A DNA stretch of 54,582 bases from Sphingobium sp. C100 (lineage in GTDB: Bacteria > Pseudomonadota > Alphaproteobacteria > Sphingomonadales > Sphingomonadaceae). Numbering within the stretch: position 1 is the stretch's first letter; every line of letters starts with the position of its first letter. Position numbers and translations under genes: made by a program. Of this stretch, positions 8,857 to 18,621 are shown piece after piece. The notes under the pieces were generated by a model, which saw only the letters and a list, made by a program, of their open reading frames with translations, did no database searches and was not told the DNA's origin. Where the stretch lies: contig NZ_AYOY01000139.1 in assembly GCF_000508185.1 (NCBI RefSeq), positions 1 to 54,582 of the forward strand. Reading direction: 5' to 3'.

Positions 8857-9135
8857 ATGACCCTGACCGCGACCGTGCCCACCACCCATGCGAGCCGCTA
8901 TCTTCAGCAGCTTTGCAAACATTGGAGCCACAAGTTCGAGACGAATTTCGATCCTGAGCAGGGCGAAATCGCCTTTCCGATGGGACCGATCCGCATGGCG
9001 GCCCAGCCCGACGCCTTGATCGTCACGCTGGAGCCTAACGCAGACGCCGATATCGAGCGGTTCAAGCAGGTGGTCGCCGACCATCTCGACCGCTTCGCCT
9101 TCCGCGAAGCGCCGCTGTCATTCGACTGGCAATAG
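8857..9135 (+). CDS. DUF2218 domain protein
   Basis: About 92 residues. DUF2218 signature: YLQQLCKHWSHKFE, then GEIAFPMG, LEPNADADIERFKQVVADHLDRFAFRE and a final LSFDWQ. The family is small and cytoplasmic, and often lies next to siderophore/iron-uptake or PadR genes; its function is not established. I take the ATG at 8857 rather than the TTG at 8851, which overlaps the PadR stop. It is co-transcribed with the PadR regulator and followed by a strong terminator, so the pair is a complete two-gene operon. Confidence 0.88.
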   Translation: MTLTATVPTTHASRYLQQLCKHWSHKFETNFDPEQGEIAFPMGPIRMAAQPDALIVTLEPNADADIERFKQVVADHLDRFAFREAPLSFDWQ

Positions 9136-9156
9136 GCGGGCCATTCTAAATGTGGC

Positions 9157-9187
9157 AAAAAGGGGCGGACCGATCCGCCCCTTTTTT
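9157..9187. terminator. bidirectional rho-independent terminator
   Basis: An A-rich flank, the stem AGGGGCGGA / TCCGCCCCT with a CCGA loop, and a T6 run. It lies between the convergent DUF2218 gene and ruvC and, with A and T runs on the two sides, can serve both. Confidence 0.9.
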
Positions 9188-9678
9188 CATGCGCGCGGAA
9201 TGCGTCGCGCGCTGGCCAGATGATGAGCGTGGGTGATCGCCACGGCGAGCGCGTCGGCCGCATCCGGTCCGGCGATCTTTGCGCCCGGCATCAGGCGCGA
9301 CACCATGGCATGGACCTGATCCTTCGACGCATTGCCCACGCCGACCACGGATTTCTTGACCAGGCGGGCGGCATATTCGCCCACTTCCATGCCCGAACGG
9401 GACGCCGCGAGCAGCACCACGCCGCGGGCCTGGCCCAGCTTCAGCGTCGATTGCGGGTTCACGTTCACGAACACTTCCTCGACCGCGGCGCCATCGGGCC
9501 GATGTTCCAGGATCAGGTCCGTCAGCGCGAGATCAAGCGCCAGCAGGCGGGTCGCCAGCGCCATGCCCGCATCCGTCTTGATCTGGCCGTTGCCGACATG
9601 GGTCAACCGATTGCCGTCAGCGGCGATGACGCCCCAGCCGGTGGTGCCCAGGCCGGGGTCGAGGCCCAGGAGTATCAT
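9187..9678 (-). CDS. ruvC: Holliday junction resolvase RuvC
   Basis: 163 residues, full length. RuvC cleaves Holliday junctions with RuvAB. The catalytic acidic residues sit in [15 protein letters not shown] (first Asp), in AAVEEVFVN (Glu), and in the C-terminal [18 protein letters not shown] (Asp pair). It is preceded on the same strand by yebC with an 18-bp gap, a common alphaproteobacterial pair. The stop overlaps the shared terminator. ruvA and ruvB are not in the window. Confidence 0.96.
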   Translation of the reverse strand: MILLGLDPGLGTTGWGVIAADGNRLTHVGNGQIKTDAGMALATRLLALDLALTDLILEHRPDGAAVEEVFVNVNPQSTLKLGQARGVVLLAASRSGMEVGEYAARLVKKSVVGVGNASKDQVHAMVSRLMPGAKIAGPDAADALAVAITHAHHLASARRIPRA

Positions 9679-9696
9679 GATGGCGATCGGGGCATG

Positions 9697-10440
9697 TCAG
9701 CCCAGCTTCTCCATCACCTCGTCGGACACTTCATAATTGCCCCAGACGGTCTGGACGTCGTCATCATCTTCCAGCGTGTCGACCAGCTTCATCAGCGTGC
9801 CGGCATTGCTCTCATCGACTTCGACGGTCGTCTGCGGCTTCCAGGCCAGCTTGGCGCCGTCCGCCTCGCCCAGCGTGGCTTCCAGCGCCTTGGCGACTTC
9901 GTGGAGCGCATCCATCGCAGTCCAGATCTCATGCTCGTCCTCGTTCGAGGACACATCGTCCGCGCCCGCTTCCAGCGCCGCTTCGAACACCGCGTCGGCG
10001 TCCCCGGCGCTCGCCGGGTAGGTGATCAGGCCCAGACGGTCGAAACCATGGCTCACCGCGCCCGAAGCACCCAGATTGCCGCCATTTTTGGAAAAAGCGG
10101 TGCGGATGTTTGTGGCGGTGCGGTTGCGGTTGTCGGTCAGCGCCTCGACGATGATGGCGACGCCGCCGGGACCATAGCCCTCATAGCGGATCTCTTCATA
10201 ATTTTCGGTGTCGCCACCGATCGCCTTGTCGATCGCGCGCTGGATATTGTCCTTGGGCATGGACTGCGCCTTGGCGGCGTTGACGGCCAGGCGCAGGCGC
10301 GGATTCATGTCTGGGTCGGGCATCCCCATCTTGGCAGCGACGGTGATTTCGCGGCTGAGCTTGGAGAACATGGACGAGCGTTTCTTGTCCTGCGCACCCT
10401 TGCGATGCATGATGTTCTTGAATTTGGAATGGCCGGCCAC
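9697..10440 (-). CDS. YebC/PmpR-family protein
   Basis: 247 residues starting at GTG 10440: (V/M)[18 protein letters not shown], the fixed start of the family. The open frame runs 24 codons further, but that extension is not conserved in type. YebC proteins were long annotated as transcription regulators, and recent work implicates them in translation of stall-prone proline stretches. Visible signatures are [37 protein letters not shown] and [16 protein letters not shown]. It is followed by ruvC, as in many genomes. Confidence 0.93.
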   Translation of the reverse strand: MAGHSKFKNIMHRKGAQDKKRSSMFSKLSREITVAAKMGMPDPDMNPRLRLAVNAAKAQSMPKDNIQRAIDKAIGGDTENYEEIRYEGYGPGGVAIIVEALTDNRNRTATNIRTAFSKNGGNLGASGAVSHGFDRLGLITYPASAGDADAVFEAALEAGADDVSSNEDEHEIWTAMDALHEVAKALEATLGEADGAKLAWKPQTTVEVDESNAGTLMKLVDTLEDDDDVQTVWGNYEVSDEVMEKLG

Positions 10441-10512
10441 GGCCTGTCTCCCGATATTTTCTGTGTGAGCCGAAGCGCGCTCTCTAGCGAGCGCACCCCG
10501 ATCCCGCAACAT

Positions 10513-10839
10513 TCAGGTGACGATGGCGGTGCCCGAAGCAGAGACCATCAACATGGAACCATTGCTGCCGATGACCTCATAATCGAGATCCAACCCGACC
10601 ACGGCGTTGGCGCCCAGCGTCGCGGCACGCATCCGCATTTCGCCGATGGCCTGCTCCCGCGCGCGCTGGAGCACATCCTCATAGGCGCCCGATCGCCCGC
10701 CCACGATGTCGCGGACGCTGGCGAACAGGTCGCGGAACAGATTGGCGCCCACGATCACCTCGCCGGTGACGATGCCGAGATAATGTTGCGCGGGCCGCCC
10801 CTCCAGCGTGGGCGTGGTGCTGACGATGATCTCGGACAT
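10513..10839 (-). CDS. YbjQ/UPF0145 family protein
   Basis: 108 residues matching the YbjQ (UPF0145, heavy-metal-binding-domain) family over its whole length. The start is [15 protein letters not shown], the middle is [25 protein letters not shown], and then [29 protein letters not shown]. The family forms pentamers of unknown function. The gene ends 72 bp before the yebC start on the same strand and follows gapR. There is no hint of a substrate in the sequence. Confidence 0.9.
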   Translation of the reverse strand: MSEIIVSTTPTLEGRPAQHYLGIVTGEVIVGANLFRDLFASVRDIVGGRSGAYEDVLQRAREQAIGEMRMRAATLGANAVVGLDLDYEVIGSNGSMLMVSASGTAIVT

Positions 10840-10860
10840 GGGCGCTTCTCCTGCTGCGGG

Positions 10861-11103
10861 TTATTCCATCCCCAGGGCGGACAGATAGGTCTGGAGGATG
10901 GCTTCCATTTCCTGGCGGTCATGCGGCTGCATCTTCCGCAGGCGGACGATCTGACGCATGATCTTGCCGTCATAGCCGTTGGCCTTGGCCTCCAGATAGA
11001 CGTCCTTGATATCGTCGCCGATACCCTTTTTCTCTTCTTCCAGCCGTTCGATGCGTTCGATGAACAGGCGTAGCTGATCGGCGGCGACATTGGGTTCGCT
11101 CAT
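10861..11103 (-). CDS. gapR: GapR-type nucleoid-associated protein (DUF2312)
   Basis: 80 residues: [47 protein letters not shown] and a final QTYLSALGM. This is the DUF2312/GapR family. In Caulobacter, GapR encircles overtwisted AT-rich DNA ahead of replication and transcription and stimulates topoisomerases. The length and the two-helix layout fit. It is followed 21 bp later by the UPF0145 gene on the same strand, probably as one transcript with DUF1244 upstream. Confidence 0.92.
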   Translation of the reverse strand: MSEPNVAADQLRLFIERIERLEEEKKGIGDDIKDVYLEAKANGYDGKIMRQIVRLRKMQPHDRQEMEAILQTYLSALGME

Positions 11104-11151
11104 GGGAATCTCCGTGCAAGCGTGAAATGTGAATCGTGGAAGCGGACGCCT

Positions 11152-11451
11152 CTAATGGCTGTCGGCGTTCTTCGCCACACTCTCCTTCATTCTTGCAATC
11201 TGCTCCGGTGTCGCGTCGCTTTGGTGCTGCGCCTTCCATTGCGCCGGCGGCATCCCGTGGATGATCGTCCGCGCGTCTTCCTTGGAGAGGGCGCCGTCGG
11301 CTTCTGCAATCCAGTCGGCCAGGCAGTTGCGGCAGAAACCCGCCATTCCCATCAGGTCGATATTCTGGACGTCGGTCCTGTGCTGCAAATGCGCTACCAG
11401 GCGGCGGAAGGCGGTTGCAGCCACCGCATCCGTGAGTATGGTGTCGGCCAT
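11152..11451 (-). CDS. DUF1244 protein
   Basis: 99 residues of the DUF1244 family, found across Alpha- and Gammaproteobacteria. FRRLVAHLQHRTDVQNIDLM is followed by MAGFCRNCLADWIAEADG with the invariant CxxC and the KEDARTIIHGMPPAQWKAQH helix. Function unknown; the conserved cysteine pair suggests metal or redox chemistry, which is only an inference. It lies upstream of gapR on the same strand with 48 bp between them. Confidence 0.88.
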   Translation of the reverse strand: MADTILTDAVAATAFRRLVAHLQHRTDVQNIDLMGMAGFCRNCLADWIAEADGALSKEDARTIIHGMPPAQWKAQHQSDATPEQIARMKESVAKNADSH

Positions 11452-11555
11452 CGGCGATCCTTTCGCTGATCTACATCATCCTGTCGTGCAGCACGGATAA
11501 CCCATAACGACGCTCTGGCAAGGCTCAGGCGCGATCATGACGGTCAGGAGAAGAC

Positions 11556-13013
11556 ATGACACAACTACCGCCCCGTTCCCGCAAGGTGCGTATCCTGGCG
11601 ACGCTGGGGCCTGCAAGCGACACGCCGGAGATGATCCGGGCGCTGTTCGTCGCCGGGGCCGATGCCTTCCGCATCAATATGAGCCACGGCGCGCATGAGG
11701 ATCATGCCGCGCGCATCGCGGCCATCCGTGCGCTGGAAAAGGAATATAACCGGCCGACCACGATCCTGGGCGATCTTCAGGGGCCAAAGCTGCGCGTCGG
11801 CGTCTTTGACAAAGGGCTCGCCATATTGGAGAAGGGCGCGGCTTTCGTGCTGGACCGGGATGAAACGCCCGGCGACGCGCGGCGGGTCAACCTGCCCCAT
11901 CCCGAAATCTATGCCGCGCTCGTCCCTGAAACCCGGCTGCTGCTTGATGACGGCAAGCTGGTGCTGCGGGTGAAGGGGGTGAGCGAGGACCGGATCGACA
12001 CCGTCGTCGAGGTCGGCGGGACATTGTCCAACCGCAAGGGTGTGAACGTGCCCGACGTCGTCGTGCCTGTGCCGGCGCTGACCGACAAGGATCGGCGCGA
12101 CCTGAGCTTCGCGATCGAACAGGGCTGCGACTGGATCGCCCTGAGCTTCGTGCAGCGGCCCGAGGATCTGGCCGAGGCGCGCAAGCTGATGGGTGGCCAT
12201 GGCGCATTGATGGCCAAGATCGAAAAGCCCTCGGCGGTGCAGCGGCTGGAGGAGATCGTGGAGATGGCCGATGGCGTGATGGTCGCGCGCGGCGATCTGG
12301 GCGTCGAGTTGCCGCCGCAATCGGTGCCGCCGCTCCAGAAGCAGATTGTCGCGACGGCCCGGCGGCTGGGTCGCCCCGTGGTGGTGGCGACGCAGATGCT
12401 CGAATCGATGATCAAGGCGCCGACTCCCACCCGCGCGGAAGTGTCGGACGTGGCGACGGCGGTCTATGACGGCGCCGACGCCATCATGTTGTCGGCCGAA
12501 ACGGCGGCGGGCGACTGGCCGGTCGAGGCGGTGGCGATGATGGACAGCATCGCGCATAGCGTGGAGCGTGATCCGGGCTATTTCGGCCGGCTCCATTATA
12601 CCGAGACGCTGCCCGATCCCACCACCGCCGACGCCCTGGCCGAAGGGGCTGGCGGCATCGTTAACGTGCTCGGGGCCAGCTGCATCACCTGCTTCACCTC
12701 GTCCGGCAGCACCGTGCGCCGTGTGGCGCGCGAGCGGCCTTCAGCGCCGATCCTGGCGCTGACGCCGCGCACCGACACGGCACGGCGGCTGGGGCTGACC
12801 TGGGGCGTCCATGCGGTGCGCACCAAGGATATCGGCAATTTCGAGGAAATGATCGGCAAGGCCCGGCGCATGGCGCTGCGGCATGGGATGGTCGAAAAAG
12901 GCGGCAAGATCGTCGTGCTGGCCGGTGTCCCCTTCGGGACGCCGGGATCGACCAACGTGCTTCATGTCGCCGCGATCCGCGGCGACGAGTTGAAGGGCCG
13001 GGACGAGGGCTGA
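11556..13013 (+). CDS. pyk: pyruvate kinase
   Basis: 485 residues. It catalyses phosphoenolpyruvate + ADP to pyruvate + ATP, the last step of glycolysis and the Entner-Doudoroff pathway. Visible are RKVRILATLGPAS at the N-terminus, NMSHG, ILGDLQGPKLRVG, LMAKIEKPSAVQRLEEI (active-site lysine and glutamate), MVARGDLGVELP, VVVATQMLESMI and MLSAETAAGDWPVE. A C-terminal domain with FTSSGSTVRRVARERP follows. It is divergent from DUF1244. A long hairpin follows the stop. Confidence 0.96.
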   Translation: MTQLPPRSRKVRILATLGPASDTPEMIRALFVAGADAFRINMSHGAHEDHAARIAAIRALEKEYNRPTTILGDLQGPKLRVGVFDKGLAILEKGAAFVLDRDETPGDARRVNLPHPEIYAALVPETRLLLDDGKLVLRVKGVSEDRIDTVVEVGGTLSNRKGVNVPDVVVPVPALTDKDRRDLSFAIEQGCDWIALSFVQRPEDLAEARKLMGGHGALMAKIEKPSAVQRLEEIVEMADGVMVARGDLGVELPPQSVPPLQKQIVATARRLGRPVVVATQMLESMIKAPTPTRAEVSDVATAVYDGADAIMLSAETAAGDWPVEAVAMMDSIAHSVERDPGYFGRLHYTETLPDPTTADALAEGAGGIVNVLGASCITCFTSSGSTVRRVARERPSAPILALTPRTDTARRLGLTWGVHAVRTKDIGNFEEMIGKARRMALRHGMVEKGGKIVVLAGVPFGTPGSTNVLHVAAIRGDELKGRDEG

Positions 13014-13022
13014 TTCGATCCA

Positions 13023-13063
13023 CCCAACGCTTTCATTCACTCGGAGCGAATGAAGGCGTTGGG
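13023..13063 (+). terminator. hairpin downstream of pyk
   Basis: A 16-bp stem (CCCAACGCTTTCATTC at 13023-13038 with 13048-13063) with one mismatch and a 9-base loop lies 10 bp past the pyk stop. There is no T run after it, so it may be an mRNA-stabilising or factor-assisted terminator hairpin. Confidence 0.6.
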
Positions 13064-13110
13064 TTGGGTGTCGATAGCCCAATCGCCGCATTCCGCCGGC
13101 ATCACGCAGA

Positions 13111-13143
13111 CGAAGAAAAGCGCCCGGCCAATGACCGGGCGCT
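13111..13143 (-). terminator. rho-independent terminator of rpmJ
   Basis: On the minus strand the stem AGCGCCCGG / CCGGGCGCT with a 7-base loop is followed by TTTTCTTC. It lies 55 bp beyond the rpmJ stop, the expected place for its terminator. Confidence 0.8.
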
Positions 13144-13198
13144 GATCGCGATACAAGATCAAAAACCGCCGCCTCCCGCAGGAAGCCGCGGCCGTCGC

Positions 13199-13324
13199 TT
13201 AGCCCTGGCGGGCCTTGAAGCGGCGGTTGGTCTTGTTGATGACGTAGGTGCGGCCGCGACGACGGATCACGCGGTTGTCCCGGTGGCGGCCCTTGAGCGA
13301 CTTGAGCGAGTTGCGGATCTTCAT
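13199..13324 (-). CDS. rpmJ: 50S ribosomal protein L36
   Basis: 41 residues, short enough to be missed by length-filtered gene finding. The protein reads [20 protein letters not shown], then [16 protein letters not shown] and ends KARQG. This is the alphaproteobacterial L36 form lacking the zinc-binding cysteines of the classic short L36 (the C- or YkgO-like type). It sits alone, as usual for this gene in Alphaproteobacteria, and has its own terminator at 13111-13143. It is a basic component of the large ribosomal subunit. Confidence 0.95.
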   Translation of the reverse strand: MKIRNSLKSLKGRHRDNRVIRRRGRTYVINKTNRRFKARQG

Positions 13325-13523
13325 GGCAGTCGGCCTTTGATGAATCTGGTTTTGGTCGGAAAATCGAAGCGCAGCCCCTATGGGCGCAGCGGCTTAAAGT
13401 CAAGGGTGACGAGCCGGTTTTTGCCCTTGTTCATCCCCCATGCAGCAACTTCATGGCTTCACGCGTTGGAGGGGTTTATGCCCTCCGCGCCGTGTATCGG
13501 CAAATGCCCGTTGGAGTGAACCC

Positions 13524-14120
13524 ATGTCGAAACACCTCATGCTCGCCGCCTGCCTTGCCCTGCCTCTTGCCGCCTGTGCGACGGCCGTGCCGCCGGTGGA
13601 GGTAACGCGCTTCCATATCGACAATCCCCCTCGCGCGGGTTCGATCGCGGTGGAGGAAATGCCTGGCAACCCTGACATCAGCCTGGAATTTCGCACCTAT
13701 GCCGCCGCCGTGCAGCAGGAATGGCAGCTGGTCGGCTTTTCCCCGGCGCCCACCGGCGGCGCCAGCGATTATGTCGCGTTGGTCAGCTTTCGCCGCAGCT
13801 TCCGCCCGAGCGGCGTTGACCGCAGCGGCAAACCCGTGAGCGTCGGAGTAGGCGGCGGCATCGGCAGCGGCGGCTATTCGGGGCTGGGCGTAGGCGTCGG
13901 CATCAACCTGTCGGGCAAGCCGAAGGATATCGTAACCACCGAATTGCAGGTGCAACTGCGTCGCCGGTCCGATTCGACGACGATCTGGGAAGGCCGCGCG
14001 GCGACGGGAGCGAAACAGGGCACGCCCGCCGCTCAGCCCGGCCTTGCCGCGCAAAAGCTCGCGGCGGCGCTGATCGGGGGCTATCCCGGTGAATCGGGGC
14101 GCACTATAACCGTCAAATGA
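13524..14120 (+). CDS. DUF4136-type lipoprotein
   Basis: 198 residues. The N-terminus is a lipoprotein signal, [16 protein letters not shown], with lipobox LAAC. The body resembles DUF4136 lipoproteins: [20 protein letters not shown], a [16 protein letters not shown] helix, a Gly-rich strand [19 protein letters not shown] and WEGRA near the C-terminus. The start at 13524 has GGAG upstream; the frame is open from 13440 but without a signal there. Its stop overlaps the M14 peptidase start by 4 bp (ATGA), so the two are coupled. Function unknown; envelope-anchored by prediction. Confidence 0.8.
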   Translation: MSKHLMLAACLALPLAACATAVPPVEVTRFHIDNPPRAGSIAVEEMPGNPDISLEFRTYAAAVQQEWQLVGFSPAPTGGASDYVALVSFRRSFRPSGVDRSGKPVSVGVGGGIGSGGYSGLGVGVGINLSGKPKDIVTTELQVQLRRRSDSTTIWEGRAATGAKQGTPAAQPGLAAQKLAAALIGGYPGESGRTITVK

Positions 14121-15247
14121 CCATCTCCATTTCCAGCGGCTTTGACAGCGGCAATATTCGCGTCCTCTCCATCACCGATGCTCCCGCCGGCGTTCGCGCC
14201 GAACTGGAAATCGTGACGGATCACCAGAGCGACTTTTATCAATGGTTCCACTTCCGGGTCGCAAATGCGGCTGGCCGGGACGTGGAACTGGCGATCGTCA
14301 ATGGCGGGGGATCAGCCTATCCGGACGGCTGGCCGGGCTACAGCGCGCGGATGAGCGAGGATCGCGAAAACTGGTATCTGGCCGACACCAGCTATGCCGA
14401 CGACACGCTGACCATCCGCCTGACGCCGGACAGCAATGCGGTCTGGATCGCCTATTTCGCGCCCTATTCGATGGAGCGCCACCATGACCTGATCGCCTGG
14501 GCGGCGAGCCAGTCGGGCGTCGTCCATCGCGAACTGGGGCTCACCCTGGACGGCCAGCCGATGGACCTGCTGACCATGGGTGACGGGCCGAAGCAACTCT
14601 GGCTCTATGCCCGCCAGCATCCCGGCGAATCGATGGCCGAATGGTGGATGGAGGGCGCGCTGGAGCGCCTGTGCGACGAGGAAGATGCCGTCGCGCGCCT
14701 GCTGCGGCAGAAGGCGACGATCCATCTCGTCCCGAACATGAACCCGGACGGCAGCCGGCGCGGCCATCTGCGCACCAATGCGGCGGGCGTGAACCTCAAT
14801 CGCGAATGGCATCAGCCGACCGCGGACAGGAGCCCCGAAGTGCTGCTGGTCCGCAACGCGATGGACGAAACCGGCGTTGATTTCGCCATGGACGTGCATG
14901 GCGACGAGGCGATTCCCGCCGTATTCATCGCCGGATTTGAAGGAATTCCGTCAATCACGGAGCGCCAGTCGCAACTCTATCACCGCTATCGCGACACGCT
15001 TGCGGCGCGGACGCCGGACTTCCAGACGCGGCTGGGCTATCCGGTCGCGGCTGCGGGCAGGGCGAATCTGTCCATGTCCACCAACCAGCTCGCCGAACGC
15101 TTCGGCGCGGTGGCGATGACCCTGGAAATGCCGTTCAAGGACAATGACGATCTGCCCGACGCCGACTATGGCTGGTCGCCGGCGCGGTCCATGCAACTCG
15201 CCAAGGACTGCCTGGCGGTGCTGGCGGAAATGATCGACGAGATTTGA
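14117..15247 (+). CDS. M14-family zinc carboxypeptidase (cytosolic carboxypeptidase-like)
   Basis: 376 residues with no signal peptide. The zinc ligands of M14 peptidases are visible: His168 and Glu171 in [12 protein letters not shown] and His261 in FAMDVHGDE, with the catalytic Glu337 in [31 protein letters not shown] and NLNREWHQP supply the substrate-binding arginine and asparagine pair. The N-terminal 130 residues form the beta-rich domain typical of the Nna1/CCP-like subfamily ([18 protein letters not shown]). The enzyme likely removes C-terminal residues in the cytoplasm; its substrate is unknown. It is coupled to the upstream lipoprotein. Confidence 0.9.
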   Translation: MTISISSGFDSGNIRVLSITDAPAGVRAELEIVTDHQSDFYQWFHFRVANAAGRDVELAIVNGGGSAYPDGWPGYSARMSEDRENWYLADTSYADDTLTIRLTPDSNAVWIAYFAPYSMERHHDLIAWAASQSGVVHRELGLTLDGQPMDLLTMGDGPKQLWLYARQHPGESMAEWWMEGALERLCDEEDAVARLLRQKATIHLVPNMNPDGSRRGHLRTNAAGVNLNREWHQPTADRSPEVLLVRNAMDETGVDFAMDVHGDEAIPAVFIAGFEGIPSITERQSQLYHRYRDTLAARTPDFQTRLGYPVAAAGRANLSMSTNQLAERFGAVAMTLEMPFKDNDDLPDADYGWSPARSMQLAKDCLAVLAEMIDEI

Positions 15248-15271
15248 CGTCGGCCAGCCGGGATATGGGGT

Positions 15272-15988
15272 CTAGCCGAACAATTCGCCCAGAAAATCCA
15301 CCATCGCCTTGAAGCTGCGCCGGTCGGCGGCCGGGCTATAGGCCAGGCCTCTTTCCGGCATGTCGGCCGATTCGTCGGTGAAGGCATGACCCGTCCCGCC
15401 ATAAGCGTGAATCTGCCAGTCGCAGCCGGCCTCGGTCAACTCCTTGGCCAGCGCGACGGTGGCGTCCGGCGGGGCGATGGTGTCGTCCCATCCATGGCAG
15501 ATCAGCAGCTTTGCCGTGATCGCCGCATTGGGGAAGGGCGGCGCCTCGTAAACGCCATGGAAGCTGACACCGCCAGCGATGTCCGCGCCGCTGCGGGCGA
15601 GGTCGAGGATACACAGTCCACCGAAGCAGAAGCCGATCGCCGCCGTCCGCGCCGGATCGACCGCATCCAGCCCCTTCAGCAAGTCATGGGCGGCGTTCAC
15701 CCGCGCGCGCAGCAGGGCGCGATCCGCCCTCAACTCGTTCATATAGCGCGCCGCATCGTCATCGGCGCGGGTGGTGCGCTTGCCCTGGCCGAACAGATCG
15801 GCGACCAGCACGCTATATCCCAGCGCAGCAACCTTTTCCGCATAGGCAAAGTCGGCTTCCTTTGTGCCCAGCACATTGGGGCACAGCAGGATGCCTGGGC
15901 GGGGACCGGCGGCGGCATCGCGCACCGCCACATGCTCGAATGGTTGGCCGGCCATGTCCTGGATGATGACGGTGCGGGTGATGCTCAT
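15272..15988 (-). CDS. dienelactone hydrolase family protein
   Basis: 238 residues from MSITRTVIIQDMAGQP; the open frame extends upstream but only into the antisense of prmA. An alpha/beta-hydrolase of the dienelactone hydrolase family, with nucleophile elbow AIGFCFGGLC (catalytic Cys), GILLCPNVLG as the oxyanion strand, the acid in HGWDDTIAPPD and the histidine in YGGTGHAF. Such enzymes hydrolyse lactones or small esters. It is placed 20 bp after the prmA stop. There is no aromatic-catabolic neighbourhood here, so no pathway assignment is made. Confidence 0.88.
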   Translation of the reverse strand: MSITRTVIIQDMAGQPFEHVAVRDAAAGPRPGILLCPNVLGTKEADFAYAEKVAALGYSVLVADLFGQGKRTTRADDDAARYMNELRADRALLRARVNAAHDLLKGLDAVDPARTAAIGFCFGGLCILDLARSGADIAGGVSFHGVYEAPPFPNAAITAKLLICHGWDDTIAPPDATVALAKELTEAGCDWQIHAYGGTGHAFTDESADMPERGLAYSPAADRRSFKAMVDFLGELFG

Positions 15989-16008
15989 GATCGTCTCCGG
16001 GGTGAAGT

Positions 16009-17007
16009 TCAGATGCTGCCGAAACCGGGTGCCTCGCCACGCGCGGCGAAGGGCAGGCGGCGGGGGCGTCTCCAGCCGATGGTGGGGCGCTTGCGCAGGC
16101 GCAGCGTGGGCCAGCTGCCGCGGTCGCTTCGCTCGGCCAAGCGCATTCCCTGCGCGCGATAGGCCGCCAGTACGGCGTCGGCCTGTTCGTTGAGAAGGCC
16201 TGCGAGGATGATCGTCCCGCCATCCTCGACCAGGCCGCAGAGCGCTGGCGCCAGTTCGATCAGCGGCCCGGCCAGGATATTGGCGATAAGCAGGTCGTAG
16301 GGCGCTCGCCCGATCAGCGCGGGATGGTCGGCGCCGGCGGCGGTGACGAGCGCCAACTGCCCCGGTCCGTTGCCCAGCGGCACATGGTTGGCGCGGGCAT
16401 TGTCGGCGCTGATCTCCACCGCGACCGGATCGATGTCGGACGCGATCGCATGGGCATGGGGCCAAAGGTGAAGCGCGGCGAAGGCAAGCAGGCCGGTGCC
16501 GGTGCCGATATCGGCGACGTTGCGCGCCCGCATTCCCACGCGCCGCATCCGGTCCAGCATCATCAGGCAGCCGGCGGTGGTTTCATGCTGTCCAGTGCCA
16601 AAGGCGCGGCTCGCCTCGATCAGCAGGTTGATATGGCCCGGCTGTTCGGGGTCGCTGGCCAGGTTGCGGACATGGAACCGCCCGGCCGTGACGGCGTCCA
16701 GCCCCTGTTGGCTGATTGTGACCCAATCCTCGTCAGGCAATGGCTCGACGACCGGCTTTATCCTCGTGGCGCTGGGCACCAGAGTCTTGAGCAGCTTGAT
16801 CGCAGCGGCGCTCGGCTTGCCTTCGAAATAGGCGTCGAGCTGCCATCGCTCCTCATCGTCCGGCGAAGCCTCGCCGGTCATCAGCACCGGCGGCTTGTCC
16901 ATCATGGCGAAAGCGGCGATTTCGCCATCCAGCGCTTCGGCTTCGGCCCGCGTGCAGGGCAGGGTGACTTTCCAGCTCTGTGCGGCTGGTGCGGCGACAT
17001 CGTTCAT
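16009..17007 (-). CDS. prmA: ribosomal protein L11 methyltransferase
   Basis: 332 residues. PrmA methylates lysines and the N-terminus of ribosomal protein L11. The N-terminal substrate-recognition domain (DEERWQLDAYFEG) is followed by HVRNLASDPEQPGHINLLIEASRAFGTGQHETTAG, then the SAM motif VADIGTGTGLLAFAALHLWP and the NPPY-type DLLIANILAGPLIELAP. The C-terminal tail after LAERSDRGSWPTLRL is Arg-rich. The gene is preceded, beyond the tandem repeats, by the chemoreceptor gene on the same strand. Confidence 0.93.
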   Translation of the reverse strand: MNDVAAPAAQSWKVTLPCTRAEAEALDGEIAAFAMMDKPPVLMTGEASPDDEERWQLDAYFEGKPSAAAIKLLKTLVPSATRIKPVVEPLPDEDWVTISQQGLDAVTAGRFHVRNLASDPEQPGHINLLIEASRAFGTGQHETTAGCLMMLDRMRRVGMRARNVADIGTGTGLLAFAALHLWPHAHAIASDIDPVAVEISADNARANHVPLGNGPGQLALVTAAGADHPALIGRAPYDLLIANILAGPLIELAPALCGLVEDGGTIILAGLLNEQADAVLAAYRAQGMRLAERSDRGSWPTLRLRKRPTIGWRRPRRLPFAARGEAPGFGSI

Positions 17008-17029
17008 GTCGCCGCCTTAGACCAGTAGG

Positions 17030-17101
17030 GGGAACAGGGCCAGTACCGGGAACAGGGCCAGCGCCGGGAACAGGGAAAGCGCCGGAAGCAGGGAAAGCGT
17101 C
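17030..17101. repeat. four tandem 18-bp repeats
   Basis: Units at 17030-17047, 17048-17065, 17066-17083 and 17084-17101 follow GGGAACAGGGCCAGYRCC and drift gradually to GGAAGCAGGGAAAGCGTC. The last unit runs into the chemoreceptor stop codon by 2 bp. The 18-bp period is a multiple of three. They occupy nearly the whole gap to prmA and may vary in number between strains. Confidence 0.9.
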
Positions 17102-18476
17102 AGGCTACCTGACGACCAAAGTCCGACGATGCGTTACGCAGGCCGGCCAGCTTGCCCTCGACGCTGACGAAGCCGCGTTCGAGCTGGTCGATTTCGGATG
17201 CCACGATCTCGGTGTCCTGGCGGATCGCCGAAATGGTGGTCGACATGGAATCGGCCGCCAGGGCGGTTTCATCGACCGCCGCGGTAATCATCGTCACGGT
17301 CTGCGCCTGCGCATCCATGGCGTGGCGGATACGCTCGGCGCTCGACTGCACCTCGCCCACAGTATCGCGGATGCGCTCGTTGGTTTCGACCGACTGGCGC
17401 GTGGAATTCTGAATGTCGGCGATCTTGCCGGCGATTTCGTCGGTGGCGCGGGCGGTCTGGTTGGCCAGGCTCTTCACCTCCTGCGCCACGACCGCGAATC
17501 CACGCCCGGCATCGCCCGCGCGCGCAGCCTCGATGGTGGCGTTGAGCGCCAGCAAATTAGTCTGCCCCGCAATGTCCCGGATCAGGCCTAGGATCGATTC
17601 GATCGATTTGGCATGTTCGGACAGGGTCGCCGACATGCTTACCGCGTCGCCGGACTGGCGCGCGGCCCGCTGGGCAACGTCTGCCGCGCCTTCGACTTCG
17701 GTGCGGGCATCCTCGATCGCGCGAATCAGGCCGGCGGAGGTGCGGGCCGCCTCGCGCATCGCCAGCGCCGACTGTTCCGCGGCGGCGGCGACTTCCGATG
17801 CCTTGCCCAGCATCCCGCGCGTCGCGGCGGACGCGTCCTTGGCCTGTTCGCGCAGCGATTCGCCCAATTTGGTGGCGCCGTCGATTTCGCCCATGATGCG
17901 CTGTTCGAACAATAATCCATAGCGCTGCCGCTCCGCGCGCTGCGCCTCGGCCTGGTCATTGGCCAGCACATTGCTCATCAGCCCCGAATCGAACATCGCG
18001 ATCTGGAGCATGGTGCGCTGCAACCGGCGGCAGCGTATCTCGTCCCCGCCGCACCGTTCCCAGATCAGGTCCATGATCCGCTCGTTCGCGGCGCCCACGG
18101 CGGTCAGCACCGCGCGCACGGACACGCCATGCTTGCGGGCATGGCGCACGCAATTGGCGGCCGAATTGGCCCAGCGGCCTTCCTGGAAATGCAGCAGCTT
18201 CTGTTCGATATAGGCCTGCGTTTCCAAGCGAATCCGCTCGACGACCGGTGTGCTCAACCGGCTTTGCAGGCCGGTGTCCCGCATGTAGGAATCAAAGAAG
18301 GTCGCGGCGACCTTGTCGATATCCTGTTCGATCAGCGTGCCGATTTCGCGCGCGTCGCGCGCGACCGTGCCGCTGGGATCAACTTCCGCCATAAGGTCTG
18401 GATTCTGGGCGGCGGTGGAAACGACGGACGGCATGGATGATTGGCCCCTGCTAATCGGATGAGCGTTCAACGACAC
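17100..18476 (-). CDS. soluble methyl-accepting chemotaxis protein, protoglobin-like sensor
   Basis: 458 residues with no membrane segment and no HAMP domain. The C-terminal half is an MCP signalling domain, with the hairpin tip [20 protein letters not shown] then [25 protein letters not shown]. The N-terminal 30-180 region ([18 protein letters not shown], then [28 protein letters not shown]) has the helical pattern of globin-coupled sensors, with candidate heme histidines in that stretch. It probably senses a gas or redox state in the cytoplasm. No other chemotaxis genes are nearby. An ATG 14 codons downstream is an alternative start. Heme binding is an inference. Confidence 0.85.
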   Translation of the reverse strand: MSLNAHPISRGQSSMPSVVSTAAQNPDLMAEVDPSGTVARDAREIGTLIEQDIDKVAATFFDSYMRDTGLQSRLSTPVVERIRLETQAYIEQKLLHFQEGRWANSAANCVRHARKHGVSVRAVLTAVGAANERIMDLIWERCGGDEIRCRRLQRTMLQIAMFDSGLMSNVLANDQAEAQRAERQRYGLLFEQRIMGEIDGATKLGESLREQAKDASAATRGMLGKASEVAAAAEQSALAMREAARTSAGLIRAIEDARTEVEGAADVAQRAARQSGDAVSMSATLSEHAKSIESILGLIRDIAGQTNLLALNATIEAARAGDAGRGFAVVAQEVKSLANQTARATDEIAGKIADIQNSTRQSVETNERIRDTVGEVQSSAERIRHAMDAQAQTVTMITAAVDETALAADSMSTTISAIRQDTEIVASEIDQLERGFVSVEGKLAGLRNASSDFGRQVA

Positions 18477-18621
18477 GACCCTAGCGGCCTTTGGTTAATC
18501 ACTTCTTATGATTGGCGCCGGACATGAGCGACAAATCGCGCCCTTCCGCTGCTTGCCCTCTTGGCGCTTCGCTCTTAAGGGGACGGGACACGAGGACAAG
18601 TATCTAGGGACAAGGGTAGAC

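Noticed and set aside
9220..11073. 617-residue plus-strand open frame
   Set aside because: It is the antisense of ruvC, yebC, the UPF0145 gene and gapR; long antisense frames are common at this GC content.
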